Source of the DNA: Engraulis encrasicolus
Taxonomy: Eukaryota > Chordata > Actinopteri > Clupeiformes > Engraulidae
Length of the DNA: 64,000 nucleotides
Reading direction: 5' to 3'
Assembly: GCF_034702125.1 (NCBI RefSeq)
Contig: NC_085876.1
Coordinates: 23,419,807-23,483,806 of the forward strand
Made by a program: the position numbers and the translations under genes. Below, one piece after another: positions 24,801-33,480 of this stretch. The notes below the pieces were generated by a model that was given only the letters and a program-made list of their open reading frames with translations, had not been told where the DNA came from and made no database searches. How positions within the stretch are numbered: position 1 is the first letter of the stretch; every line of letters begins with the position of its first letter.

Positions 24801-26593
24801 TCATGAGAACGTGCAGCGTAAGCAGGCTCGCACAGGCGAGGAGAGAGACGAGGAGGATGAGGAGCAGCCCAGTGAGAGCGAGAGTGAAGATGAAGACAAC
24901 GAAATCATCTATAACCCCAAAAACCTGCCACTAGGCTGGGACGGGAAGGTAAGACGGGATACTATACTGGCAATCAATGTGTCTCATTTACAGCAGTGGT
25001 TCTTAACCTTTTTTTCTTAAAGTCCCCCTTACCCCTGTGCCCCGTTTTGGTGTTGCTACACCTTCTTCAAAGTCAGACTCTTAAGAAGGTGTAGCAACAC
25101 CGAAACGTTAGTCAGGTGTGTGCACAAAATACAGTCTTGAAAACTAAGCTGCAGTGTGCTCCAGCCTCTCCTTTCCAGTGATGTTTGTCCCACTGCGATG
25201 CACCTGCAAACTGAGTGAGGGATGATACGTAGAGTCCCAATTCTACAATAATGTGCGTTTGTTCACTGCAGCCCATTCCGTACTGGCTCTACAAGCTGCA
25301 CGGTCTCAACATCAACTACAACTGTGAGATCTGTGGAAACTACACGTACCGCGGACCCAAGGCCTTCCAGAGGCATTTCGCAGTAAGTAAACGACGAACA
25401 TGCTCCTCAAACAAGCACAGCTGCTATAGAAGTAGCATTTCAAATCAAAATAATTAGTCTATGCTGTGTCAATGGTTTTTAGAAGAGCTACTGCTGCCAT
25501 GTGTGTTTCTCAGATGTGTCCAGATGGGCCTTTTCTAGATCTACTTTTCGGAAAAATACAATAAACCGTGTGTGTGTGTGTGTTTTGTTCAGGAATGGCG
25601 CCATGCTCACGGTATGCGTTGCCTGGGCATCCCCAACACGGCCCACTTCGCCAACGTGACTCAGATTGAAGATGCCGTCTCATGTGAGTGCACAGAAGCA
25701 TTTTACACACACCACTTAAGACCTAAATACAAAAGCTTTTAACTTGCTGCCTGCCACTCTTGGAAGATGAGCCAATGAGCGATCAATCAGAATTACTTAT
25801 ATAGCACGTTATCATAATTGTCATTCAATGTGCTAAAAAGTAGAGAGAGAGAAGAGAGAAGAAAAAGAGACATATAAGAGACTTTCTGTTAGTCCTCTTA
25901 ACTCTGCATCACTGTCTAATCTTTGATATTTCCGTCATTTAAACGTTTCTTTGTCTGTCCTTGACTTCCAGTGTGGTCCAAACTCAAGTCCCAGAAGGCC
26001 TCAGAGAGGTGGCAGCCAGACACAGAGGTGGGTCATCTTTCTCCTTTATTGGTGTATTTAACTGGAATAAAAAAAATTCCGGGAAAAAACCCCAGTGTGC
26101 TTCATATAGCTAGGTGGCTGAGTCTTGTATATATTTGTTTATATTTATGATAATGTTGGAGATTGTGCCATTTCATTAAAAGAGGCAGTATTTTATAGTG
26201 TTCTATACACCATATAGTGTTTTTAATAACAAGGTCACAAATCAGGTATGCGAATCAGAAATGTGCAGATAAAGTAAGTGTAGTGTTTTGTATGTCTGAA
26301 CTGTTGTTGCTGTATGAATTTCTTGATTGATATTCAGTTGAGCATGAAAGTTAAGATGTTGATTATGGTCCGGAGGGGTTATCAAGCCGTGCACTGTACA
26401 CAGTAGTAAGAAGAGCTCAATCTTGCGTAACAAATTTGTTCCCATAATGAGGTATTGTCACCATACCTGTTGTGGCCTTACTCGTGATGATCTCATTAAC
26501 TGTGTTCACCCACAGGAGGAATACGAGGACTCGAGTGGAAATGTGGTCAACAAGAAGACTTACGAGGATCTGAAGAGGCAGGGTCTGCTGTAA
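9698..26593 (+). CDS. sf3a3: Splicing factor 3a subunit 3 (SF3a60), 17 coding exons, complete
   Basis: Subunit of the SF3a complex, which helps U2 snRNP bind the intron branch site in the nucleus. Coding exons: 9698-9793, 9958-10005, 10116-10168, 10364-10469, 10733-10805, 11005-11096, 11471-11553, 12345-12483, 13250-13318, 21924-21991, 23257-23364, 23600-23669, 24784-24948, 25272-25382, 25593-25683, 25972-26027, 26516-26593. All junctions are GT-AG, phases agree, and the total is 1506 nt (501 residues), the length of the human protein. The start [14 protein letters not shown] and the end [11 protein letters not shown] match the family. Exon 13 encodes the acidic [12 protein letters not shown] stretch; exons 14-15 carry the C2H2-type zinc finger ([25 protein letters not shown]). 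Intron 9 is 8.6 kb because of nested repeats. (TG)n arrays lie just before exons 9 and 15. I recognised it by sequence, with no frame break seen. Confidence 0.98.
11640..11960 (+). repeat. Probable interspersed repeat, sf3a3 intron 7
   Basis: A block from GCCTGGTCATCACCAGACC to CCCAGGCTAG with weakly inverted ends; similar CCTGG/CCAGGC ends occur at 43691-44246. No coding content recognised. The family is uncertain. Confidence 0.35.
12120..12295 (-). mobile_element. tRNA-derived SINE in sf3a3 intron 7
   Basis: The minus strand starts GGCAGTGTGGTGCAGCGTG, has box-B-like GGTTCGAGTCC, and ends TCCTGTCATAATAAAGACC plus A-rich tail. A related copy on the plus strand is at 41221-41490. Confidence 0.75.
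12556..12926 (+). mobile_element. Palindromic element (about 50-bp inverted arms) interrupted by a hAT MITE
   Basis: Left arm 12556-12608 (TCTGGTGCCACACAGATG...) is the inverted copy of right arm 12876-12926. Without the inner MITE the element is about 150 bp, with a loop holding TGATGAAGACGCTTGTCAAA and ACGTTAG. It lies in sf3a3 intron 8, about 70 bases after exon 8. Confidence 0.75.
12652..12865 (+). mobile_element. hAT-like MITE, 214 bp
   Basis: Ends CAGTGTTTCCCAACCTTTT and GGTTAGGAAACACTG. The perfect 8-bp duplication GCCTAATG is at 12644-12651 and 12866-12873. A second copy lies at 42057-42263, sharing TGTACCCCC-type inner blocks. Confidence 0.9.
13154..13249 (+). promoter_or_regulatory. 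(TG)40 array plus pyrimidine tract forming the 3' splice site of sf3a3 exon 9
   Basis: An uninterrupted TG array (13154-13233) is followed by only 16 bases (TTCCTCTGCCCATTAG) before exon 9 starts at 13250. In RNA this is a long (UG)n beside a weak pyrimidine tract, the layout known from CFTR exon 9, where TDP-43 binds UG repeats and lowers exon inclusion. An effect here is inference. Confidence 0.7.
13341..13551 (+). repeat. Minisatellite, about 21-bp unit, in sf3a3 intron 9
   Basis: About ten imperfect copies of a unit near TTGCAGAACACACATGGCTA, with variants such as TTGCAGAACATCCACTCTCT. It begins just after exon 9. It keeps a frame open on the plus strand only because the unit length is a multiple of three; this is not coding evidence. 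Confidence 0.8.
13552..13772 (+). repeat. Interspersed repeat of about 220 bp, copy 1
   Basis: Runs from a GAGAGAGA start through GGTTCCATTGGCCCATTG, a G-rich run and CTTTAGGCAGACC to ACTTAAAGAATCTCTG. A nearly identical copy lies at 53185-53417 in the same orientation. The ends are short inverted AGAGA/TCTCT. Family not recognised. Confidence 0.75.
13996..14194 (+). mobile_element. hAT-like MITE in sf3a3 intron 9
   Basis: The ends are inverted: CAGGGTTTCCCCCAG at the left and CTGGGGGAAACACTG at the right. Length is 199 bp with no coding content. CAGGG/CAGTG ends are typical of hAT-Ac elements. The flanking 8-mers do not match well, so the target-site duplication has decayed or the end is off by a base or two. 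Confidence 0.6.
14335..14512 (+). repeat. (CA)n - 62-bp spacer - (CA)n unit, copy 1
   Basis: Two CA arrays (14335-14395 and 14458-14512) flank a spacer containing ATGCCCTGTGGACCTTCCAA and AAGAGTTGGCCTCTCT. The same spacer recurs between CA arrays at 21730-21790, so an old tandem CA-spacer-CA-spacer-CA unit was split by a mobile element. Confidence 0.8.
15544..15632 (-). repeat. Doubled target site and poly(A) at the L1 3' end
   Basis: Plus strand order: TTTGCATCCGTGCTT, T-run, TTTGCATCCGTGCTT, T-run interrupted by ATC, then the L1 3' UTR. The L1 3' end thus shows two target-site copies, each with its own poly(A), while the 5' end has one. Confidence 0.85.
15869..19530 (-). pseudogene. L1 ORF2: endonuclease and reverse transcriptase, frameshifted
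   Basis: Minus-strand pieces read as one L1 ORF2. The APE-type endonuclease is at about 19530-18780 (LLQETHS, GVAILIH, NIYGYNS, GGDYNE, then SRIDFF). Reverse transcriptase is at about 18320-17020 ([39 protein letters not shown] in place of FADD). The C-terminal region, 16615-15869, contains [18 protein letters not shown], a Cys/His knuckle. Frames change between 19055 and 18551, near 17930 and near 17500, and stops interrupt it at about 19095 and between 17020 and 16615, so it is dead. Element clade is L1 or its Tx1 relatives; the ORF1 type favours L1. Confidence 0.88.
19968..20828 (-). pseudogene. L1 ORF1: coiled coil plus RNA-binding domain, frameshifted
   Basis: The minus strand starts [16 protein letters not shown] at 20828. 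A charged N-terminus is followed by a leucine-rich coiled coil (about 20545-20360; [20 protein letters not shown]). Then comes the L1 ORF1 RRM and C-terminal region (about 20313-19968) with [26 protein letters not shown] and [15 protein letters not shown], typical of Transposase_22-type ORF1p. Three frame changes break it. ORF1p binds L1 RNA and acts as a nucleic-acid chaperone; this copy cannot. Confidence 0.85.
21645..21870 (+). repeat. (CA)n - spacer - (CA)n unit, copy 2
   Basis: CA arrays at 21645-21729 and 21791-21870 flank a spacer holding ATGCCCTGTGGGCCTTCCAA, nearly identical to 14396-14457. The second array ends about 50 bases upstream of sf3a3 exon 10. Confidence 0.8.
22312..22475 (+). 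mobile_element. hAT-like MITE fragment (same family as 60183-60347)
   Basis: Begins CAGGGCTCTAAATTAACACC and shares the inner blocks CTAGTAGAAAAGACCAA, TTACTAGCCACT and TTTTGGCTGGTGATG with the intact copy at 60183-60347, in opposite orientation. The right end is degraded. It lies in sf3a3 intron 10. Confidence 0.65.
22693..23190 (+). mobile_element. PIF-Harbinger-like MITE in sf3a3 intron 10
   Basis: Inverted ends (left GGCCGCAATCAGACC, right GGTCTGATCACGGCC) with further similarity inward (GGATGTGGATT versus GACGCGGATTT). The flanks are TTA at 22690-22692 and 23191-23193, the 3-bp duplication typical of PIF-Harbinger. Length 498 bp. A minus-strand open frame of 106 codons inside has no transposase motif and is taken as chance. 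Confidence 0.75.
24061..24247 (+). repeat. Minisatellite, 38-bp unit, sf3a3 intron 12
   Basis: About five near-perfect copies with period 38. Each unit is two diverged 19-mers: GGGCTGATGTGTTTGTGTG and GGGCTGGTGTGTGCGTGTA. The unit starts are near 24080, 24118, 24156, 24194 and 24232. Confidence 0.85.
24401..24743 (+). mobile_element. hAT-like MITE, 343 bp, sf3a3 intron 12
   Basis: Left end TAGGGCTGGGCGATATGG and right end TTGCCCAGCCCTG are inverted. The perfect 8-bp duplication GTGTCGGG flanks it (24393-24400 and 24744-24751). The interior is AT-rich with many CGATA/TATCG motifs and no coding content. Confidence 0.85.
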
Positions 26594-26778
26594 ACCTACA
26601 CAACACGAGTCGACACGAGACTTGAAGAAGTAGACAAGAGCGAACAGGAGCGAGCTTTTCTGTCAAAGCCAGTAAGGCAGTGTAACACGAAAAAACACAG
26701 GAATTGGTAACACCAATAACGTGAAACTGAAGAAAGCCTAAGGAAGTACATTCAACCAGACATGGATGTTACTGGCTC

Positions 26779-26859
<81 letters not shown>

Positions 26860-27100
26860 TACATTTGTATCGAATGGGTCATCTGCATTATTGCGGATAT
26901 CCATAATTTCCTAATGCCATTTTACTGTCTCTCCCCCCGCAAGCAATTTTTATGTTGTTTAAAGATATATTTCTGTTGTTTTTAAAAGATAAATCGTCCC
27001 TTTTCCATTCCTTTTCTGTAGCTGAAATATATACAGTAAGATGGGGGATGTCTTTTTGTAAATGATGCTTCATCTAATAAATTTTCTGTGATCTTTTTCA
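26594..27100 (+). promoter_or_regulatory. sf3a3: sf3a3 3' UTR with (AC)n array and polyadenylation signal
   Basis: After the TAA at 26591-26593 there is no further open frame. The UTR contains an (AC)n array of about 70 bp (26781-26850). A canonical AATAAA lies at 27076-27081, followed within 30 bases by a GT/T-rich stretch (about 27105-27125), as expected for a cleavage site near 27100. The exact cleavage position is inferred. Confidence 0.75.
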
Positions 27101-27109
27101 GCCTTGGTG

Positions 27110-28640
27110 TGCGTTTTTGTCTTGTATTGATGGCTCCCTCTAATCTATCTGATATACAGTAGTGTGATCGTGCACTACTAAATTTAATCAACTTATTTAT
27201 TTCCCAGTTAGCTTCAAACCATCTTAACTTATCTATGACAATAGATACAATAAAATGAATAAACCAAAATAAAAGCAATCAAGAACATTTAATATCAGTG
27301 ATCTCGATTCTATGACAGCAGCAGTTTTTACTCTCGCACAATGTGATGTGCTGTTCTCTACAAAGTCCAGTTCAATTCATTATGTTTATTTGATAAAGAA
27401 AGACATGGCCAAATCACATTAAGTATACCAGATGCAGTTGACAGGGCCCCCTAAATAAATGTATAACAAAACAAAAAATATAATAATCAATACACAGTGC
27501 AAAAGAAGCAAGAAGTAGGAGAAAAATAATAGTAATCCTAAAGTTGTCAAGATGTTCTCCCCTACCATCAGGGCTTCAACAGTGTCAGATGTTGTGTGTT
27601 TTAGTAATTGTCTGGGGACATCCCGCCCCATAATAAAAACAGGACTGCCTGTCCGCCACGCTGCCAAAACATTTTCGAACTGGCAGAACACACTGGTCTG
27701 ATGACTGTGGCACCATTGAGTGACTCCAAGAATCACAAATCTCTGCTTGTTGGCATCGGCACATTGACACCTGGTAAGACCCAATAGGAAGTCAAAATAG
27801 TTCAGGCTTTAAATGAAGCGTCAGGTTGGTAGATAGTGGCATTGACTGTGTGTGTATGTGTGAATGTCTACATGTGTACTAGCTAGGCTGGGAAAACGGC
27901 AACTTAGGTGCTGGTTACACATATACAGATGTTTTTTAAATGCTGTTTTGACATGCATTCTGAAGCTGTTTACGTGAAAACAAGAGGCCAAACCCAATGC
28001 ATTTTCGGTGGTTAATAACCATCTGTTTTTATATTTCAACACTTTGGGGACAATCTCAAAATTGTATTAGAGTTTCTCACAAGCTGTAATTGTTGTCAGT
28101 AGTAGGCAACCTGGAGTCATTAGTTGACAATCCACTGCTACATATTCCAAACAAATGACCTTTACCTGTTCAATTCAAACAGGCAATTATTCAACCAGAC
28201 AATAAAACTGGTTGACAGAAGAAATGAAGAAATCAGATTAGTTGGCATACGTATCTGGCACTGGATTGCGACAGTTTGCTAGTCATGAAAGTGTATATGG
28301 ACTGAAATGACTTTAGAAGCAGAAGCTGTTGTCATGAGGTTGTGTATCTTGATGTAGCTGTGCCAGAAGCATCCCCTGAGGATAGTTACTCATGAGCGGT
28401 TTGCAAAGTGGACATTTGGCCAAGGCTGAGCTTCAGACAGACTAACTGTCTAGAGGGATTTGACAAGGAACTGCGATGTTTAATTACTCCTGAGGGTTTC
28501 CTGATTACATCTGCAGTTTCTGCAGGACCGCAGTGTTTTTTTTGTCTAAAATGTTGCATATGTAAGTAGGCCTACTGTTTTTTGTTTGTTTTTTTGCATT
28601 ATTCAGTGATGTCACAGTGTTGTGAAAACTGTTGTTTTGA
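27110..28640. other. Intergenic, no gene seen
   Basis: Between the sf3a3 polyadenylation site and the next promoter-like region. The block at about 27360-27440 (TTCATTATGTTTATTTGATAA) resembles LINE 3' ends, but this is weak. Confidence 0.5.
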
Positions 28641-28854
28641 CAGTCCAATGTAGGATTTTTTGAGTTGTTTTGGGAGGGAAGTATTAAAGATCGCCTCTCA
28701 ACGTAATTTAATTAATATTGCCGTGTTCCCAATTGTTATTGAATGTGTTACGCGTTGGTCCTGTTTTAAAAAACGTTCTGGTTGCTTTGTTTCAAGACGT
28801 TTTTGCAAGCTGGCAAGGTGGCTTGTGGAGAAACGAGAGAGTGTTCCGTGTTTC

Positions 28855-29394
28855 TCGTGGAAATGCGTCTCTGATTGGCTCACTCCTCCTGCTCTCAAAG
28901 AAACGCGTCTCTGATTGGCTCAGTCCTCCAGCCTTGGGAGAGAATGTAATGGCAAACAGAGTCGCCACTTCCCCTGGTGGTACTGCACTATAGGGGCGCC
29001 AGCGGAGGCGTGCAGGCTCCATTCAGGGCTGTGCTCTTTCGACAGCGACCCCTAGGCGAGCTGTAGGCACGGAGCAACCGGAGTGAGCAGGCTTTATGTA
29101 TGAGGCTTTGGGCTGTGTGTGTACCTGAGAGTAGCAACCAGCTGATAGCTAAGCTAAGCTATGTTTCGGACCACCAGACGTTGCTTGTTTTGAAAACAAG
29201 CAGAAAAAAATTACTCGACATGTTTTTAGATAAATGGGTCGATATAAACCTTTGTGGGCAACGCCTTCTTTCGACGTGACGAAACACAGAAAGGCTTTCG
29301 TGATTCGCTCGTTTCTCTGCATTATTGATGTAAATTGGGAAACACCGGGAAACACAGCCAGGAGAGTTGACGCACCGCTATGAGAGCCTTGCAA
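28855..29394 (+). promoter_or_regulatory. Candidate promoter and first noncoding exon of the cysteine-rich-protein gene
   Basis: A 40-bp tandem duplication (28865 and 28905) carries two copies of CTGATTGGCTCA, each a reverse CCAAT (NF-Y) box. A CpG-richer stretch follows, and a good donor GCAA|GTGAGT falls at 29394/29395. A noncoding exon ending at 29394 would explain the missing 5' UTR of the gene starting at 29808. No transcript evidence. Confidence 0.4.
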
Positions 29395-29807
29395 GTGAGT
29401 TTAACTTGGGGTGACCGTCCGATCTTCGAAAGGAGTGAGTAAAACTGAGTTTTATCGGAAGTTGGCCTTTAAACGATACCAATTATAAGAAGTATCAAAC
29501 AGTAAGAATATTGTACATTGGCTTTAATCAAGATTACTTTTCTAAAGTGGGAAAAGGGCCAATTTGTTACTTGATGTCTTAAATCAAAATTATTTAATGT
29601 CTTGCGCTTCAGTTCAAAAGGGGCCCTGTTGTAAATTTAACTAAATCAAATTAACAGAGAAATGAACAAACTGATTTGGTGTGTTAATCCCCTTTGCACC
29701 ATCAGAGTAAAAGAGATATTGAGCCACATACAGTATGTAGAATTGTCTAATCCTTTATGCTCTGGTTTGTTGTTGGCGTGTGTTGCAGGGTGTTCCTCAA
29801 AGTAAAG

Positions 29808-30663
29808 ATGATCATTTTCCTCCTCAGTAAGCAACACTCTACCTTGAAATATTGATGCATGTTGACTGGTGACGTGACATTTAACACATCTATTTGAATA
29901 CCTTCTAACATTGATTATGATTATCTTTGCAGCTTTAATCTCTTTGAAAATGGCTGAAGGTCACGACTTGGTTGATCCACTCCCAGTTGAACAAACCCAT
30001 GAGATCATGTTGGCAGTAGAGGTATGTGTATGTGACAGACTTGCTTTGGGTCCCTCTCAGTTCATATGAACATCACACATTAGATGTCTTCTACTGGAGT
30101 TAAAAAAATCCGGCTCAGAAATCTTCATGTGTGAAAAATGCATCTAAATTCAGAGGATTCTGTTGGGCCCAGGGCTCTCCCGTCTTAGTTGGTGGTGAGG
30201 GGCCTATTATGAACATGGCTGGTTGTATGGGGGGCCCCATCAGTGTTTTGCCCTGCGGCCCTGTGTGCAATTAGCCTGGTTCTCACCAGGCGGGGCACGG
30301 GCCGCCGAAGCTGCACACACACACCGTCTGGTGAAAACCAGGCTAGTGTGCAATTGTTCCGCCACTGATTCCGGTCATTTCAATTTCAGCTGGCTCCCTC
30401 ACGCAGTTGATGTTTAAATGTAATCACGTGTTGAGCCAAAGAAATACATGCCAGGTCTTCATTTTTTTTTCAATGAAGTTTATCCACTTTTCTCTAAATG
30501 TCAGTCTGCCAGTCTAATGCAGCGTTATGTGTCTCAGTCCACCACCACTCTGTTAAGACAGGGCTACGGTCTAGATGACATCATATACAGCTACACTTCA
30601 TACATGTACTTTTCTGTGCCATCTACATCGCTGCATCTCTTGAGCAGGGCTCAAGAAACTTCT

Positions 30664-30706
<43 letters not shown>

Positions 30707-32788
30707 CGATCGATTATGTATAACCTCCTCACGCATCAATACAATACAACAATATTCTACGTTGTGTACAATGCACATACTTAAATGTGTAGTACCCAGA
30801 CTTTTTTCTCAACATAGTTTTATTTTTCATTGTTTGGTGAAAAATAAACTGATGTGTGAGGAGGTTATACATACTGTAATGTGAATGACATGAAAATGTA
30901 TCTGTGACATGTATTACTGTACTCTATGAGGGGGACAAGAACCTTCCAGTGAAGACTGAATCTTGGAGTGACGTTAAACCTCTTCCCACTGAGGGAGACT
31001 TCCTCGAAGTCAGGGAAAGCACACCTACCCAGGTGGACACTGATAGTGATGCCAGGAGGACCACACCAAGAGAAAATACCCCTATGACACGTAGGTCCAC
31101 TGCCATGCCACAGCTCCATGTACATAATGACTCTGTTGACTCTGATGTGACTCCAATGAAGGTGAACTGACACTTTTTTTCCTGATGCCATCGTCGTGTG
31201 TGTGTGCGTGTGCATGCGTGTGCACGTTTGTGTGCATATAAATCCAAGTCTACTCATAAAGTAAGTTCTGTATGAAATAATAAGTCTCATACTCTGTTTA
31301 CATACATACACTGTTTACAGATGGTTATTTGCATGATGGGGATGAGGATACAGGATTCCCATATGAACCCAATAAAGAGCTCACCACCTCCAGTAGTCTG
31401 AACAACCCTGAAATATCCACCCCACTCCATCCCTCAAATGGAACAACTAGCACAAACGTAAGATATTGTTACTAAGAGCTTGTGTGGTTTCACTAGGCCT
31501 ATATATTCCTTGGTTTGACATCAGTCATCCAGGTGCCTGATTGCTTGTGATATCCAGATAATATCAATCTAAGGTGGCTTTAGTTCATGAATTGGTTACC
31601 ATCTGTATGTAGTTTGTACGCTCGACTTTTACCAGCAATACTTCCTCCATAATGTTTTTGTCTCTGTTATTTTCCTCTTCTCCAGGCTGTGGTTTGTAAG
31701 ACATTTAAATGTGTTGGCGTGTTCTGCTTCAGAGATGCCCAGGCCAGAGTGGAGGCTTGCGATGGGAACCAGAAGTTCTGTGAGGTGAGATCATTGCCAA
31801 CACACAGTAGCCTCGTTTACATGAGACGGTTAATTCAGGATTTAATTCTGAATAAAACATGATTTCCACTTTGAAAACACAATGTACACAATATAATGTA
31901 AAGGATAATGTTCCGCTATTGGTTCGTAACCATTCATTTTGTGGTCATGCGTGGAATCTCTTCACTGTGGCTGATTTTAAAACAATTATGCAAAGACGAG
32001 TTGGTGAAAATTCCTGAACAGTGATGTGAAAGACTCTTTGCCACTTTTTGGGAAAATTTGACTAACATTGTTGATGCTGTGGGTGGTACAACAAGTTAAT
32101 AGGTTGAAGGGGCAATTACTTTTTCACATGAGGTGTTGTAGGTTCAGATAGCTTTTTTTCCCCCTTAATAAATGAAATTGGCAATTAAAACATGCTTTTG
32201 TGTTGACTTGGAAGTTGTCTCTAATTACAGTACCATTTCAATTTTCTTGATCTGAAATAATAAGAGTGACAAATGTGCAATAAAAGCTAAGAAATAAGTA
32301 AGGGGGAAAATACTTTTGCACAGCGCTGTATTTGTGCATTTGTGGCTGCTGCTGGACAATTTTCTGGGTTTCAGCTGAAGCGGACCTATCGGCAGTTGAC
32401 GTGGGTGGACAACCGAGTCACCTGGAGGGCCGGCTGTGTCTCAGACTGCCGTCACGCCGCCCCATGCTCCTCACCGTACCGCTACAACTGCCACCAGGAG
32501 TGCTGCCGAGCCGACCACATCACTTCCTGTCTCAGGCTGGACGGCTTCCTGCGCATGGCTGAATCGTATGGCATTTCTGTGACGCCGTCAACTTCACTGG
32601 TGCTGATGCTGGTGCTGATACCACTGGAGTCGTCAGGTGGCTCTGTTATGCCATCCTCCATGTGCCTGTTGCTGAGGATGCTGATGCGGTTGCCAGGTGT
32701 ATCAGTCATGTCAGCCTCCCTGGTGCTGATGCTGATGATGTTGTTGCTTAGCAGCCTGTCATGTCAGCCTCCCTGGTGCTGGTGCTGA
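29808..32788 (+). CDS. Unrecognised secreted or anchored protein with Ser/Thr-rich stalk and Ly6/uPAR-like cysteine domain
   Basis: Six exons with consistent phases: 29808-29826, 29933-30021, 30931-31090, 31321-31457, 31686-31784, 32375-32788; 305 residues. Residues 1-15 (MIIFLLTLISLKMAE) look like a short signal peptide. Residues about 30-135 are acidic and Ser/Thr/Pro-rich, like a mucin stalk. Residues about 138-205 have twelve cysteines (VCKTFKC, FCF, EACDGNQKFCE, then RAGCVSDC, NCHQECC, TSC). The spacing CE...R...GCxxxC...CC is Ly6/uPAR-like, but the usual final CN is CL. A hydrophobic Leu/Met/Val C-terminus could be a GPI signal or membrane segment. The exon 3 donor (C|GTAGGT at 31090) was chosen because it alone keeps the frame into exon 4; AAG|GTGAAC at 31161 would cause a stop. 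Function unknown. Confidence 0.6.
30663..30706 (+). repeat. (GATA)n microsatellite
   Basis: About eleven GATA/TAGA units in intron 2 of the cysteine-rich gene. Confidence 0.95.
32100..32335 (+). mobile_element. Tc1-like transposon remnant
   Basis: It holds GGGGCAATTACTTTTTCACA, GGCAATTAAAACATGC and, at its end, AATACTTTTGCACAGCGCTG followed by TA. These are the 3' region and terminal repeat of a common fish Tc1 family. No transposase remains. It ends about 40 bp before the last exon of the cysteine-rich gene. Confidence 0.65.
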
Positions 32789-32818
32789 TGCTGATGATGT
32801 CGTTGCTTAGCAGCCCGT
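32707..32818 (+). repeat. Tandem duplication covering the stop codon of the cysteine-rich gene
   Basis: A 53-bp segment from CATGTCAGCCTCCCTGG to GCTTAGCAGCCTGT (32707-32759) is repeated as a 59-bp version (32760-32818). The first copy encodes hydrophobic ASLVLMLMMLLLSSLS; the second is read in another frame and gives PPWCWC and the stop. The C-terminus is thus a recent duplication product. Confidence 0.8.
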
Positions 32819-32948
32819 CTCTAGCTTTTGTAATGGTCTCTGTAGCTTTAATCCAACACTGTTGATCCACCAGTCCAGTCATATGAACATTGCATCGCAA
32901 CACCAAGCGCTACACTACACTTTAAGAATGCATTTTCTGTACACTGGC

Positions 32949-33042
<94 letters not shown>

Positions 33043-33065
33043 GTTTGAGAGAGAGAGAGAGAGAA
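32949..33065 (+). repeat. (GT)n and (GA)n microsatellites
   Basis: GT array 32949-33040 and GA array 33047-33065, downstream of the cysteine-rich gene. Confidence 0.95.
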
Positions 33066-33339
33066 TATAACGTAACCTGCTGTTCTATTCCTCATACATT
33101 ACTGTTGTTGGTACTGTTGATGTTTTTATGGTTATTATAGCACTCAACATTAAAATGTGTTTTACACAGGCTTAGACAATGTTGTGAGGGTTATCCACCA
33201 AAGGGTGGAGCCAGCCACTATCTCAGTGATGTCCATAATAACTCAAAGAAAAATGCAAAAATAAAATTGTTGTTTTGCGTCAAACTAAATTCTGCCAAAA
33301 TATCTGATGCTTTATTTGTGGTGTGATGTGGTGGCACAC

Positions 33340-33480
33340 CACGTGACGAAATTCAAAAGGAGACGTAGTAAAAAGGGGAGGAGAGACCAAAGGACGAGGA
33401 AATCCGCCATCTTCTTGAGGTCTACTTTCGTGGTGAGTAAAAGTGCAACGTAGATTACACAACGAAGATGGCGTGCAACG
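33340..33480 (+). promoter_or_regulatory. thap7: Probable thap7 promoter and noncoding exon 1
   Basis: A CACGTGAC E-box is at 33350-33357. A YY1-type CCGCCATCTT is at 33404-33413, and the opposite-orientation AAGATGGCG is at 33465-33473. A strong donor TCGTG|GTGAGTAA at 33432/33433 could join to the acceptor at 35127 just before the ATG. TATA-less, as usual for housekeeping regulators. Confidence 0.5.

Noticed and set aside
28660..29022. Overlapping 76-91 codon frames on both strands
   Set aside because: CpG-rich promoter-like DNA; frames overlap each other and lack motifs.
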